Of a stretch of 64,000 nucleotides of DNA, positions 45,287 through 54,037 are shown one piece after another; position 1 is the stretch's first letter, and each line of letters starts with the position of its first letter. Below the pieces are notes generated by a model that saw nothing but the letters and a program-made list of their open reading frames with translations, made no database searches and was not told the origin of the DNA. The position numbers were made by a program, and so were the translations under genes. The DNA is taken from positions 62,001-126,000 of the forward strand of contig UEIF01000012.1 in NCBI GenBank assembly GCA_900468805.1, written 5' to 3'. Source of the DNA: Hyphomicrobiales bacterium (GTDB taxonomy: Bacteria > Pseudomonadota > Alphaproteobacteria > Rhizobiales > Rhizobiaceae).

Positions 45287-47290
45287 ATGTTTTCCAATCC
45301 TGACCTCCTGAAGTTCATCTTCGGCCGGTTGACCCTCGACGCGATCCCCTATCACGAGCCGATCCTGGTCGTGACCTTCATCGGCGTCGTTATCGGCGCC
45401 ATCGCGGTGCTCGGCATCATCACCTATTTCAAGTTCTGGGGTCCGCTCTGGCGCGACTGGATCTGCAGCGTCGATCACAAGAAGATCGGCATCATGTATG
45501 TGATTCTCGCCGTCATCATGCTGTTGCGCGGCTTCTCCGACGCGCTTCTGATGCGCGGCCAGCAGGCAATCGCCTTCAACGGCAATGAAGGTTACCTGCC
45601 GCCGCACCATTACGACCAGATCTTCACCGCCCACGGCGTCATCATGATCTTCTTCGTGGCGATGCCCTTTGTCACCGGCCTCATGAACTTCGTGGTGCCG
45701 CTGCAGATCGGTGCGCGCGACGTCTCCTTCCCGTTCCTCAACAACTTCTCGTTCTGGATGACGACGGCGGGCGCGATCATCATCATGCTCTCGCTCTTCA
45801 TCGGCGAATTCGCCCAGACCGGCTGGCTTGCCTATCCCCCTCTCTCGGGTGCTGCCTATAGTCCCGGCGTCGGCGTCGACTATTATATCTGGGGCCTGCA
45901 GGTCGCCGGTGTCGGCACGACACTGTCAGGCATCAACCTGATCGCGACAATCGTGAAGATGCGTGCTCCGGGTATGACCTTCATGAAGATGCCGGTCTTT
46001 ACCTGGACGGCGCTCTGCACCAACATCCTGATCGTCGCTTCCTTCCCGATCCTGACCGCAACGCTCGCTCTCCTGTCGCTCGATCGCTACGCTGGCACGA
46101 ACTTCTTCACGAACGACCTCGGCGGCAATCCGATGATGTACGTCAACCTCATCTGGATCTGGGGCCACCCGGAAGTCTACATCCTGGTTCTGCCGGCCTT
46201 CGGCATCTTCTCAGAAGTGGTCGCGACCTTCTCCGGCAAGCGCCTCTTCGGCTACGCTTCGATGGTCTATGCCACCTGCGTGATCATGATTCTCTCCTAC
46301 CTCGTGTGGCTGCACCACTTCTTCACGATGGGGTCGGGTGCTTCCGTCAATTCCTTCTTCGGCATCACCACGATGATCATCTCGATCCCGACGGGTGCCA
46401 AGATGTTCAACTGGCTCTTCACCATGTATCGCGGCCGCATCCGCTACGAGGTGCCGATGCTGTGGACGGTCGGCTTCATGGTGACCTTCGTCATCGGCGG
46501 CATGACCGGCGTCATGCTTGCCGTGCCCCCGGCCGACTTCGTACTGCATAACTCGCTGTTCCTGATCGCCCACTTCCACAATGTGATCATCGGCGGCGTT
46601 CTCTTCGGCATGTTCGCCGGCGTGAACTACTGGTTCCCGAAGGCCTTCGGCTTCAAGCTCGATCCCTTCTGGGGCAAGATGAGCTTCTGGTTCTGGCAGA
46701 TCGGCTTCTGGTTCGCCTTCATGCCGCTCTACGTCCTCGGTCTGATGGGCGTCACCCGCCGCATGAGCCAGTTCGACGATCCATCGCTGCAGATCTGGTT
46801 CATCATCGCCGCCTTCGGCGTCGGCCTGATCGCGCTTGGCATCGCCGCCTTCCTGATCCAGATCGTCGTCTCCTTCAGGAAGCGCGAAGAGCTGCGCGAT
46901 GACAGCGGCGATCCGTGGGATGGCCGCACGCTCGAGTGGTCGACCTCTTCGCCGCCGCCGGACTACAACTTCGCCTTCACGCCGGTCGTGCACGATCACG
47001 ACAGCTGGTACGACATGAAGAATCGCGGTTACGAGCGTCCGCTCGGCGGCTTCAAGCCGATCCACATGCCGAAGAATACCGGCACCGGCGCGATCCTGTC
47101 TGCGATCAGCATAGCGCTCGCCTTCGGCTTGATCTGGTACATGTGGTGGCTGGTGGTCGTCTCAGCCGTTGCCATGCTCGTCGTCGCGATTGGCCATACG
47201 TTCAACTACAACCGCGACTTCTACATTCCCGGAGAAGAAGTCACCGAAACGGAAGGCAAGCGCACTCGGCTGCTTGCCGAGCAGGTGTAA
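45287..47290 (+). CDS. cyoB: Cytochrome bo-type ubiquinol oxidase subunit I
   Basis: 667 residues, the catalytic heme-copper subunit. Heme and CuB ligands are visible: His in [15 protein letters not shown] (CuB His and cross-linked Tyr), L-H-H-F-F (two CuB His) and I-A-H-F-H-N (high- and low-spin heme His). The quinol-site region [13 protein letters not shown] and P-P-H-H-Y-D-Q near residues 75-110 matches E. coli CyoB, so it oxidises ubiquinol, not cytochrome c. It pumps protons at the inner membrane. Confidence 0.97.
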   Translation: MFSNPDLLKFIFGRLTLDAIPYHEPILVVTFIGVVIGAIAVLGIITYFKFWGPLWRDWICSVDHKKIGIMYVILAVIMLLRGFSDALLMRGQQAIAFNGNEGYLPPHHYDQIFTAHGVIMIFFVAMPFVTGLMNFVVPLQIGARDVSFPFLNNFSFWMTTAGAIIIMLSLFIGEFAQTGWLAYPPLSGAAYSPGVGVDYYIWGLQVAGVGTTLSGINLIATIVKMRAPGMTFMKMPVFTWTALCTNILIVASFPILTATLALLSLDRYAGTNFFTNDLGGNPMMYVNLIWIWGHPEVYILVLPAFGIFSEVVATFSGKRLFGYASMVYATCVIMILSYLVWLHHFFTMGSGASVNSFFGITTMIISIPTGAKMFNWLFTMYRGRIRYEVPMLWTVGFMVTFVIGGMTGVMLAVPPADFVLHNSLFLIAHFHNVIIGGVLFGMFAGVNYWFPKAFGFKLDPFWGKMSFWFWQIGFWFAFMPLYVLGLMGVTRRMSQFDDPSLQIWFIIAAFGVGLIALGIAAFLIQIVVSFRKREELRDDSGDPWDGRTLEWSTSSPPPDYNFAFTPVVHDHDSWYDMKNRGYERPLGGFKPIHMPKNTGTGAILSAISIALAFGLIWYMWWLVVVSAVAMLVVAIGHTFNYNRDFYIPGEEVTETEGKRTRLLAEQV

Positions 47291-47296
47291 GAGACC

Positions 47297-47917
47297 ATGA
47301 GCGATCATACTATCGACACGGCCGAAAAGCCTGAATTCTATCTGACGGAAGACCATCATCCGGAGAACAGCACCAATCTGGGCTTCTGGCTCTATCTGAT
47401 GAGCGATAGCCTGATCTTCTCGGTGCTGTTTGCCACCCATGCCGTGCTTGGCCGCAGCTATGCGGCCGGTCCGTCGCCGGCAGATCTCTTCGATCTGCCG
47501 CTGGTCGCCATCAACACCTCGATGCTGCTGCTCTCCTCCATCACCTACGGTTTTGCGATGCTGCAGATGGAGCGGAACGCCAAGGCGGAAACGCTGTTCT
47601 GGCTGGCCGTGACCGGCCTCTTCGGCGCAGTCTTCATCGGCCTCGAGCTTTACGAGTTCGTGCACCTCATCCATGAAGGTGCCGGACCGCAGCGCAGCGC
47701 CTTCCTGTCGTCTTTCTTCACGCTGGTCGGTACGCACGGTCTGCACGTCACCTTCGGCATCATCTGGCTGATCACGCTGATGGTGCAGGTCTCCATGCAC
47801 GGCCTGCATGAAGCCAACCGTCGCCGTCTGATGTGCCTTTCCATGTTCTGGCACTTCCTCGATGTCGTCTGGATCGGCGTCTTTTCCTTCGTTTATCTGA
47901 TGGGAGTTCTCGGATGA
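47297..47917 (+). CDS. cyoC: Cytochrome bo-type ubiquinol oxidase subunit III
   Basis: 206 residues with five membrane helices, the short CyoC form. [16 protein letters not shown], the E-L-Y-E-F segment and [12 protein letters not shown] are family hallmarks. It starts 6 bp after the cyoB stop and overlaps cyoD as ATGA. Confidence 0.96.
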   Translation: MSDHTIDTAEKPEFYLTEDHHPENSTNLGFWLYLMSDSLIFSVLFATHAVLGRSYAAGPSPADLFDLPLVAINTSMLLLSSITYGFAMLQMERNAKAETLFWLAVTGLFGAVFIGLELYEFVHLIHEGAGPQRSAFLSSFFTLVGTHGLHVTFGIIWLITLMVQVSMHGLHEANRRRLMCLSMFWHFLDVVWIGVFSFVYLMGVLG

Positions 47918-48315
47918 GTTCGCAAGCACCCGCACATGAGGATGCCCACGAGGCTCACCACGGCCACAGCCATGGGCACCAGGCTGGTCACGGCAGTTTC
48001 AAGAGCTACGTGACGGGCTTCATTCTGTCCGTCATCCTCACTGCCATCCCCTTCTGGCTGGTCATGGGAGAGGTCTTCGAAAACCATATCGTGACAGCCA
48101 TTCTGGTGATGGCACTTGGCGCCGTGCAGATCGTCGTTCATATGATCTTCTTCCTGCATATGAACACGAAGTCGGAAGGCGGCTGGACGATCATGGCACT
48201 GATCTTCACGATCATCATCGTCGCGATCGCGCTGTCGGGTTCGCTTTGGGTCATGTATCATCTGAATGCGAACATGATGCCGATGAGCCCTGAATTGATG
48301 AAGAATATGCCCTAA
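47914..48315 (+). CDS. cyoD: Cytochrome bo-type ubiquinol oxidase subunit IV
   Basis: 133 residues with three membrane helices (about 30-52, 58-80, 90-112) preceded by a His-rich N terminus ([16 protein letters not shown]). The core V-I-L-T-A-I-P-F-W and [13 protein letters not shown] is that of CyoD, which helps assemble the CuB site. The His-rich leader is longer than in E. coli CyoD and might bind metal. Confidence 0.94.
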   Translation: MSSQAPAHEDAHEAHHGHSHGHQAGHGSFKSYVTGFILSVILTAIPFWLVMGEVFENHIVTAILVMALGAVQIVVHMIFFLHMNTKSEGGWTIMALIFTIIIVAIALSGSLWVMYHLNANMMPMSPELMKNMP

Positions 48316-48323
48316 AGGCTGGG

Positions 48324-48349
48324 AACGGGCGGCGTTACCGCCGCCCGTT
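48324..48349 (+). other. Perfect hairpin between cyoD and surf1
   Basis: AACGGGCGGCG (48324-48334) and CGCCGCCCGTT (48339-48349) form an 11-bp perfect stem with a TTAC loop, 8 bp after the cyoD stop. No T-run follows. It could act as a 3' stabiliser for cyoABCD mRNA or lower read-through into surf1, whose start is only 11 bp away and lacks a clear ribosome binding site. Confidence 0.55.
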
Positions 48350-48360
48350 GCGGTTTACCT

Positions 48361-49119
48361 ATGACCGATATTTCTTCCGACCAACAGGACAGGCCGCGTT
48401 CGCCCGTCACACTTGCGATCCTTGGACTCGTCCTTCTGGCCCTCATTGCCGCCTTGCTCGCGCTCGGCACCTGGCAAGTCTACCGACTCTCCTGGAAACT
48501 CGATCTCATCGCCCGCGTCGATGCGCGCGTCCACGCCGAGCCCGTCGCACCGCCCGCACAAGCCGACTGGAGCAAAATCAACGCCGCCGATGACGAATAC
48601 CGCCGGGTTACGGCATCAGGTACCTTCGAACACGACAAGGAAACGCTGGTCACGGCATCGACAGCGCTCGGCTCCGGCTATTGGGTGCTGACGCCGCTCA
48701 GGCTCGCGGATCGCAGCGCGATAACAATCAATCGAGGCTTCGTGCCGACCGACCACCGCGACCCGGCCTCGCGGCCCGAAAGCGAGATCAGCGGCTCTGT
48801 TGATGTCACTGGGCTGATGCGCATGACCGAGCCGAAGGGCATGCTGCTGCGCTCCAACGATCCGGCTGGCGACCGCTGGTATTCGCGCGATGTCGCAGCC
48901 ATTGCGGAGAAGCGTGGCATTGCGGACGTTGCCCCCTTCTTCATCGACGCGGACGCGACACCCAATGCCGGCGGCTTTCCGCTCGGAGGGTTGACGGTCC
49001 TCGACTTCCCGAACAACCACCTTGTCTATGCGATCAGCTGGTATGTGCTGGCGATCATGGTGGCGGGGCTGCTCGTCTATATCGTGCGGAACGAGATCAG
49101 GCTTCGTCACAGAGCCTAA
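48361..49119 (+). CDS. SURF1-family oxidase assembly protein
   Basis: 252 residues with the SURF1 layout: N-terminal membrane helix (about 19-41) with L-L-A-L-G-T-W-Q-V-Y-R-L-S-W-K, a periplasmic domain with Y-R-R-V-T-A-S-G-T-F, L-T-P-L-R, I-N-R-G-F-V-P, and a C-terminal helix after N-N-H-L-V-Y-A-I-S-W-Y. SURF1 aids heme insertion into heme-copper oxidases. In Paracoccus a separate copy (Surf1q) is tied to the quinol oxidase operon, and the place here after cyoABCD points to the same role. Confidence 0.9.
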   Translation: MTDISSDQQDRPRSPVTLAILGLVLLALIAALLALGTWQVYRLSWKLDLIARVDARVHAEPVAPPAQADWSKINAADDEYRRVTASGTFEHDKETLVTASTALGSGYWVLTPLRLADRSAITINRGFVPTDHRDPASRPESEISGSVDVTGLMRMTEPKGMLLRSNDPAGDRWYSRDVAAIAEKRGIADVAPFFIDADATPNAGGFPLGGLTVLDFPNNHLVYAISWYVLAIMVAGLLVYIVRNEIRLRHRA

Positions 49120-49174
49120 GCGGTCACAGGGTAGAGACGCAGCCTGCCCTCGCGGTCAGTCGTCAATCTTAACA

Positions 49175-51100
49175 TCAAACCACCGCCCGACCGATCGCCT
49201 CAGCAAGCTGAGCCTGCGAGAACGGTTTGCCCAGCCGCGGTACGTCGGCGATACCAGCACCTTCCGGAATCTCGGCAAAGCCGGTCGCCAGGATGATCGG
49301 TATGTCCGGCCACTCCCTGCGGATCGCTACGGCAAGCTGCGAGCCGGTCATGCGCGGCATGGCGTGGTCGGAGATGACGAGATCGACGCTTTCCCGTCGA
49401 AGGACGTCGAGCGCGTCGGCGCCAGCCGTCGCCTCGAACACGGTATGACCGAGATCCTCCAGCATCAGCGCCGTGTTCATCAAGACCAGTCCGTCATCAT
49501 CGACAGCAAGGATGCGCAACGGCCGCAGGCCGATTACGGCTCCAGGCACGGTCAGTTCGGACGGCTCGAAGAGTTTTTCGGCTTTCGTGACTGGAAACCA
49601 CAGCTCGGCTGTCGTGCCTTCACCGAGCCGGCTTTTCAGCACGAGCCTGCCACCGGACTGGCCTGCAAGCCCCTGTACCATGGAAAGGCCGAGACCTGTG
49701 CCCTTGCCGACACCCTTGGTGGTGAAGAAGGGGGTCACCGCCTGTTTCAACGTCTCTTCGGCCATGCCTTCGCCCTCATCGGTAACGGCGACGCGCACAT
49801 AATGGCCGGCCGGCAGAGTGCCGCCGTCGAGCACGACCTCTTCAGTGGCTTTGATCTTGATAGACCCGCCGTCAGGCATCGCGTCACGGGCATTGACGAC
49901 GAGGTTGAGCACTGCGGTCTCGAGCTGATTCGGATCGGTGGCGATCGCCGGCAGGCTCTCGGGAAATACGGTTTCGAGCGAGGCGACCGGACCGAGGGAG
50001 CGCGAGACCATGTCCATCATGCCCCGCAAAAGCTCGGAAACATCGATCCTCTCCACTTGCAGCTCCTGGCGGCGGGAAAAGGCGAGCATGCGCTGGGTCA
50101 GAGCCGCACCGCGCTGCGCGCCGAGCATGGCGTTGTCGACAAGCGGCGACAAAGCCGGATCCTGCGGCATGCGCTTCTTGAGGATTTCGAGGCTGCCCAG
50201 CACCGCCATCAGCAGATTGTTGAAGTCGTGGGCGATGCCGCCGGTCAGTTGGCCGATCGCTTCCATCTTCTGCGCCTGGAAAAGCTCTTCGCGGGTCTGC
50301 TCCAGAGCACGCTGCGTTTCCATCTTCTCGGTGATGTCGCGGGTGATCTTGGCAAAGCCGATAATGTCGCCGAAATCGTCCCTGATTGCGTCGATTACGA
50401 TACTGGCCCAAAAGCGGGAGCCGTCCTTGCGCTGGCGCCAGCCTTCCCTTTCGAACCGTCCGTCGCGGCTGGCGGTGGCCAGCGCCTGCTCAGGCAATCC
50501 GTTAAGGCGATCCTCATCCGTATAGAAAGTGGAAAAGTGTCGGCCGATGATTTCTTGCGACCGATAACCCTTGATGCGTTCGGCACCGGCATTCCAACTC
50601 GTCACGTTGCCTTCGGGGTCGAGCATATAGATCGCATAATCGGAGACGCCCTGAACGAGAAGGCGAAACTGCTCTTCGCTGCGCTTTAACGCATTCTCTG
50701 CCGCCTTGCGTTCCGTCAGGTCACGAGTAATCTTGGCAAACCCGATCAGCTCGCCCGAGGAATGGCGGATCGGATCAATGATGACATGGGCCCAGAAGCG
50801 CGTACCATCCTTGCGCTGGCGCCAGCCCTCCCCCTCGAAGCGTCCCTCATTCGTAGCAATCGAGAGCGCGCGGGCTGGCAGGCCGGCTTCCCGGTCGGCA
50901 TCCAGATAAAAGCGGGAAAAATGCTGGCCGATGATTTCGGAGGCACGATACCCTTTGAAACGCTGGGCGCCGGAATTCCAGCTCGTCACATAACCTTCGG
51001 GGCTCAGCATGTAGATCGCGTAGTCGGTGATTGCATCAACGAGCAACCGGAAACGCCCCTCGTCCTGAAGAGACGTATCATATCGATCCACGGCTTCCAT
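49175..51100 (-). CDS. Hybrid sensor histidine kinase with two PAS domains and a C-terminal receiver
   Basis: 641 residues, no membrane helix. PAS1 (about 17-126) and PAS2 (145-254) align without a gap and share about two thirds of residues. Then a HisKA domain with H-D-F-N-N-L-L, an HATPase with N-L-V-V-N-A-R-D-A and G-K-G-T-G-L-G-L-S-M-V, and a receiver with D-D-D near its start, S-D-H-A-M-P (phospho-Asp) and L-G-K-P-F. A soluble redox, light or ligand sensor is likely; no heme or flavin signature (such as N-C-R-F-L-Q) is visible. Start at 51100, preceded by GAGGGG. It follows the FAD protein gene on the same strand by 76 bp. Confidence 0.86.
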   Translation of the reverse strand: MEAVDRYDTSLQDEGRFRLLVDAITDYAIYMLSPEGYVTSWNSGAQRFKGYRASEIIGQHFSRFYLDADREAGLPARALSIATNEGRFEGEGWRQRKDGTRFWAHVIIDPIRHSSGELIGFAKITRDLTERKAAENALKRSEEQFRLLVQGVSDYAIYMLDPEGNVTSWNAGAERIKGYRSQEIIGRHFSTFYTDEDRLNGLPEQALATASRDGRFEREGWRQRKDGSRFWASIVIDAIRDDFGDIIGFAKITRDITEKMETQRALEQTREELFQAQKMEAIGQLTGGIAHDFNNLLMAVLGSLEILKKRMPQDPALSPLVDNAMLGAQRGAALTQRMLAFSRRQELQVERIDVSELLRGMMDMVSRSLGPVASLETVFPESLPAIATDPNQLETAVLNLVVNARDAMPDGGSIKIKATEEVVLDGGTLPAGHYVRVAVTDEGEGMAEETLKQAVTPFFTTKGVGKGTGLGLSMVQGLAGQSGGRLVLKSRLGEGTTAELWFPVTKAEKLFEPSELTVPGAVIGLRPLRILAVDDDGLVLMNTALMLEDLGHTVFEATAGADALDVLRRESVDLVISDHAMPRMTGSQLAVAIRREWPDIPIILATGFAEIPEGAGIADVPRLGKPFSQAQLAEAIGRAVV

Positions 51101-51176
51101 CTGCCCCTCTAAACGATCCACCAGCGCAATATAACGCCGGCTCGGGCCGATGGTTCCCGTTGAAACGACGATTCCC

Positions 51177-52583
51177 TCAGACGGCTTGGCTTTGCGGATA
51201 AAAGCGTTCGGCAATTCGTTCCGACGCCGAATAGGCCTGAGTGACGATCTCAGGCACGAGATCGATGTCTGGCAGGCTGCCGAGGCCAAGCGGGCCGACC
51301 GCAAAAAGCCCATCGATTGACGAGCCGTCGTCCAGGAACGTTTCGCCGCGGGCATTGACCGCCAGTCCAAGCGCAAGCTCGTCGGGCATGGCGAGATGCG
51401 CCGCGAGCAAGCTCTCGATCACAGGAGCGGAAAGATCAGGCGCATGGCAACGGCAATCGATGATGCGTTCGGCATGGATGACCTCCTCGCTCGACGAACC
51501 GACCGGCGTGAAGAACAGGCCGCTAAGACCTCGACGCCCGGCGCGACCGCGCCTGAGCACCGTGCGGCCCTCGGCAAGCTCCCGCTTGAGGCGCAGATGC
51601 ATGGCCTCCGGCAGGCGATTGCGGTGGCTGTCGTAGATCGCTCGCAGATGCCTGTTGAACTGGCGCTTCTCGCGCGCCGGCAGCGACTGCCAAAGCGAAC
51701 GAGCGTGTCTGCGAAGGCCGTTCATGACCGACTGCCAGCTTCGCCCCTCCTCCTCCGCCTCGCGGCAGGCCTGGCGGATGAAGCTGACGATGTCAGGCAG
51801 GCTTTGGGGTAGCGCCTCGACCGGGAAAACCGGATCGGCAGAATTCGGCGTGTGGCTCTGCGGCAGGAAACCGTGCCGTGAAATGATCGTTACCTGGCCG
51901 GTATAACCGGCGTCGCGAAGCTGCAGCAGCTGGTCCACGACGCGAATGCCGCTGCCGAGAAGCACCGTATGCGGCCGGGCGACGAGGCGCTGCGCCCTGA
52001 CCGGTGAAACCTCTTGCTCCCCGGCCTCGGGTCGAGGCAGCCCGTAACCTGTCGCCAGGATCACGGTATCGAAAAGTGGATTGGACGGATTGGCGCTTTC
52101 CAAGAGGAAGCGGCTGCCATGGCTTCTGCGGATCGCCACGACCGGATCATGGCAGACCTGAACGGTGATATCCCTGCGAGCGGCGAGCGCTTCGGAAAAG
52201 CGCTGGTAGACATAGTCGCTGAAGATTTCCCTGGGTACGAAAATCTGCCGGAAGCCGGGGATCGCTGCCGGAACGGCGGCGCGGAATTCGGCGTTGCTAC
52301 AGAGCCAGTCGTTGAAATCGTCGGTGTCGCCGAGCGAGACGGAGAGGTCGCGAACGCGCGTATTCAGAATGGTGGACGACCGCGCCGCGGAGAGAGCCTG
52401 ACCACCGCTGACAGTAGAATTCGGATCGAAAAGCTGGAGGTGGAATGGCGTGCGCACGGTGCGCATCAGCGCAACCGCCATCATCATGCCGGAAAAACCG
52501 CGGCCGACGATCGCAATGCGCGGCATGGCGGAAATCTGCGCCGCCGCATTCGCCTTGCCGGAAAAAAGTCCCTGAACCGTCAT
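51177..52583 (-). CDS. FAD/NAD(P)-binding protein (NAD_binding_9-type)
   Basis: 468 residues. The N-terminal dinucleotide motif is I-A-I-V-G-R-G-F-S-G-M-M-M-A (about 23-36), then F-D-P-N-S-T-V-S-G-G-Q-A-L-S, L-A-T-G-Y-G-L-P-R-P and V-L-L-G-S-G-I-R-V-V-D, the second nucleotide motif. The C terminus V-G-P-L-G-L-G-S-L-P-D-I-D resembles other members of the FAD-NAD(P)-binding family with no assigned reaction, some linked to siderophore or thiol metabolism. AAGGGAG precedes the ATG at 52583. Possibly cotranscribed with the hybrid kinase. Confidence 0.78.
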   Translation of the reverse strand: MTVQGLFSGKANAAAQISAMPRIAIVGRGFSGMMMAVALMRTVRTPFHLQLFDPNSTVSGGQALSAARSSTILNTRVRDLSVSLGDTDDFNDWLCSNAEFRAAVPAAIPGFRQIFVPREIFSDYVYQRFSEALAARRDITVQVCHDPVVAIRRSHGSRFLLESANPSNPLFDTVILATGYGLPRPEAGEQEVSPVRAQRLVARPHTVLLGSGIRVVDQLLQLRDAGYTGQVTIISRHGFLPQSHTPNSADPVFPVEALPQSLPDIVSFIRQACREAEEEGRSWQSVMNGLRRHARSLWQSLPAREKRQFNRHLRAIYDSHRNRLPEAMHLRLKRELAEGRTVLRRGRAGRRGLSGLFFTPVGSSSEEVIHAERIIDCRCHAPDLSAPVIESLLAAHLAMPDELALGLAVNARGETFLDDGSSIDGLFAVGPLGLGSLPDIDLVPEIVTQAYSASERIAERFYPQSQAV

Positions 52584-52858
52584 CTCAACTCCCTTGCGGC
52601 TCATCCGCATGTGTCTCGATCAAGGTTTCAACGCAGGACGTCTGAGGCCATGCGTTGGGCAGGTTCATGCGGCCATGCAAAACGTTCGCCGCCAAATCGG
52701 GTTCCGTTTGGAACCATTCCAGGCTGGAGAAGGCATTCTCATGCCGACCCATAGTCTATTAAACTAGTCGTGTATGAAAGCGTGAAAAGCGCGAGGTGGC
52801 AAGAAGTTTATTTTACCACCTGCACAACACGCTGATCCAAAACGGAAATTGGTTCGGC

Positions 52859-53728
52859 CTATGTCAGGATTTCAGCAGTGAACGAAAAGCGCGCCGTTTC
52901 GCCCGGAGCAAGTACCTTCGTATAGGGGCGCCCCTCCAGATCGTCCGAACCGCCATTTTCGGCGGCCGTTCCGTGCCAGGGCTCGACGCAGAGGAAGGGA
53001 GCGCCAGGCTTGGTCCAGAGCGCCAAATTAGGAAGGTTCTCGAAGCTGAAATGCATGGCCGGACCGCCTTCAGCCTCATAGCGCAGGCCAGCGCCTGTGC
53101 CTTCGGGGAAGATCATCGCATCCTGCTCGAACATAGAATGATCGAGCACCAGGCTGCCCGTCTTGAAGGGCGAGGCAAGCTTCGTCGGCGAGATCAGCCC
53201 ACCTTCGAGCCGGACAAGCGCAGGTTCGGCGCCATTGTCGAGCGTGACTGTATGCGGCTTGTTGACAGCACCGGGCAACGGCCAGAGGAAAGCCGTATGA
53301 AAGCCGAGACCGAAAGGCATCTGCCTGATATCGCGGTTGGTGACTTCTCCAGCAACGGTCAGCGCCCGGCCTTCGACGCTATGGATGACGGCCAGCAGGA
53401 AATCGAAGGGATAGACCGCCCTTGTCGATTCGGAAGCGGAAAGCTCGTAGCGGCAGCTCGTTTCGGACGAGGATGCCAGTATGAATTCGCTGCGGCGGGC
53501 AAAACCGTGCTGGCCCATCGGCGCGCTATGGCCATCGACTTTAAGAATATCGTTCGGCGCCTTGCCAACGATCGGAAACAGGATCGGCGAACGGCCGGTC
53601 CAGAAGGCGGCGTCGCCGTTCCAGACCCAGGAGCGCCCATCACTCGATGTCAGCGCCTGCATTTCCGCACCGAGCGAGGAAACGTCGACGGTAAGAAACT
53701 GATTTGAGATCCGGACCGTGGATGACAT
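52859..53728 (-). CDS. Aldose 1-epimerase-family protein (LacX-like)
   Basis: 289 residues of the galactose mutarotase-like fold. The start I-S-N-Q-F-L-T-V-D-V-S-S-L-G-A-E-M-Q-A-L, W-N-G-D-A-A-F-W-T-G-R-S-P-I-L-F-P-I-V-G, G-Q-H-G-F-A-R (catalytic His region), G-F-H-T-A-F (second His) and a late C-V-E-P-W-H-G (catalytic Glu) fit LacX-type members. Such proteins equilibrate sugar anomers; the sugar is unknown. It is divergent from the ABC exporter pair with 309 bp between them. Confidence 0.85.
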   Translation of the reverse strand: MSSTVRISNQFLTVDVSSLGAEMQALTSSDGRSWVWNGDAAFWTGRSPILFPIVGKAPNDILKVDGHSAPMGQHGFARRSEFILASSSETSCRYELSASESTRAVYPFDFLLAVIHSVEGRALTVAGEVTNRDIRQMPFGLGFHTAFLWPLPGAVNKPHTVTLDNGAEPALVRLEGGLISPTKLASPFKTGSLVLDHSMFEQDAMIFPEGTGAGLRYEAEGGPAMHFSFENLPNLALWTKPGAPFLCVEPWHGTAAENGGSDDLEGRPYTKVLAPGETARFSFTAEILT

Positions 53729-54037
53729 CGAACGCCCCTTCGTGCTGATTGGCGAGCGGACCATACATGCCCAGTACACGGATTTCCACTGGTGATGCGG
53801 CGCTCTGAGACTTTCAGTTTCAGGCAGAACAATACGCCTGCTGCGTGTGGTCGGCAGGCCTCGACATGACGTTGCCGCCCAATCCGAGAAAGGCTCACGT
53901 AAAAATAACCGGTTGGTGAATTCTTTACTTGAACCCCCTGCCGGAATCGGCAAAACTGAATGTGCTATCAATCCCTTCATGGATTTGCCGTCCTTCCGGG
54001 CCACTTGGTCCGAGCACACATTTATTGGAAAAATACC
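53729..54037. other. 309-bp divergent region before the ABC exporter
   Basis: No gene is evident. An 8-bp palindrome AACCGGTT sits at 53907-53914 near the middle. TTGGAAAAA just before the GTG start at 54038 is a weak ribosome binding site. No terminator or clear promoter consensus was found. Confidence 0.3.
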
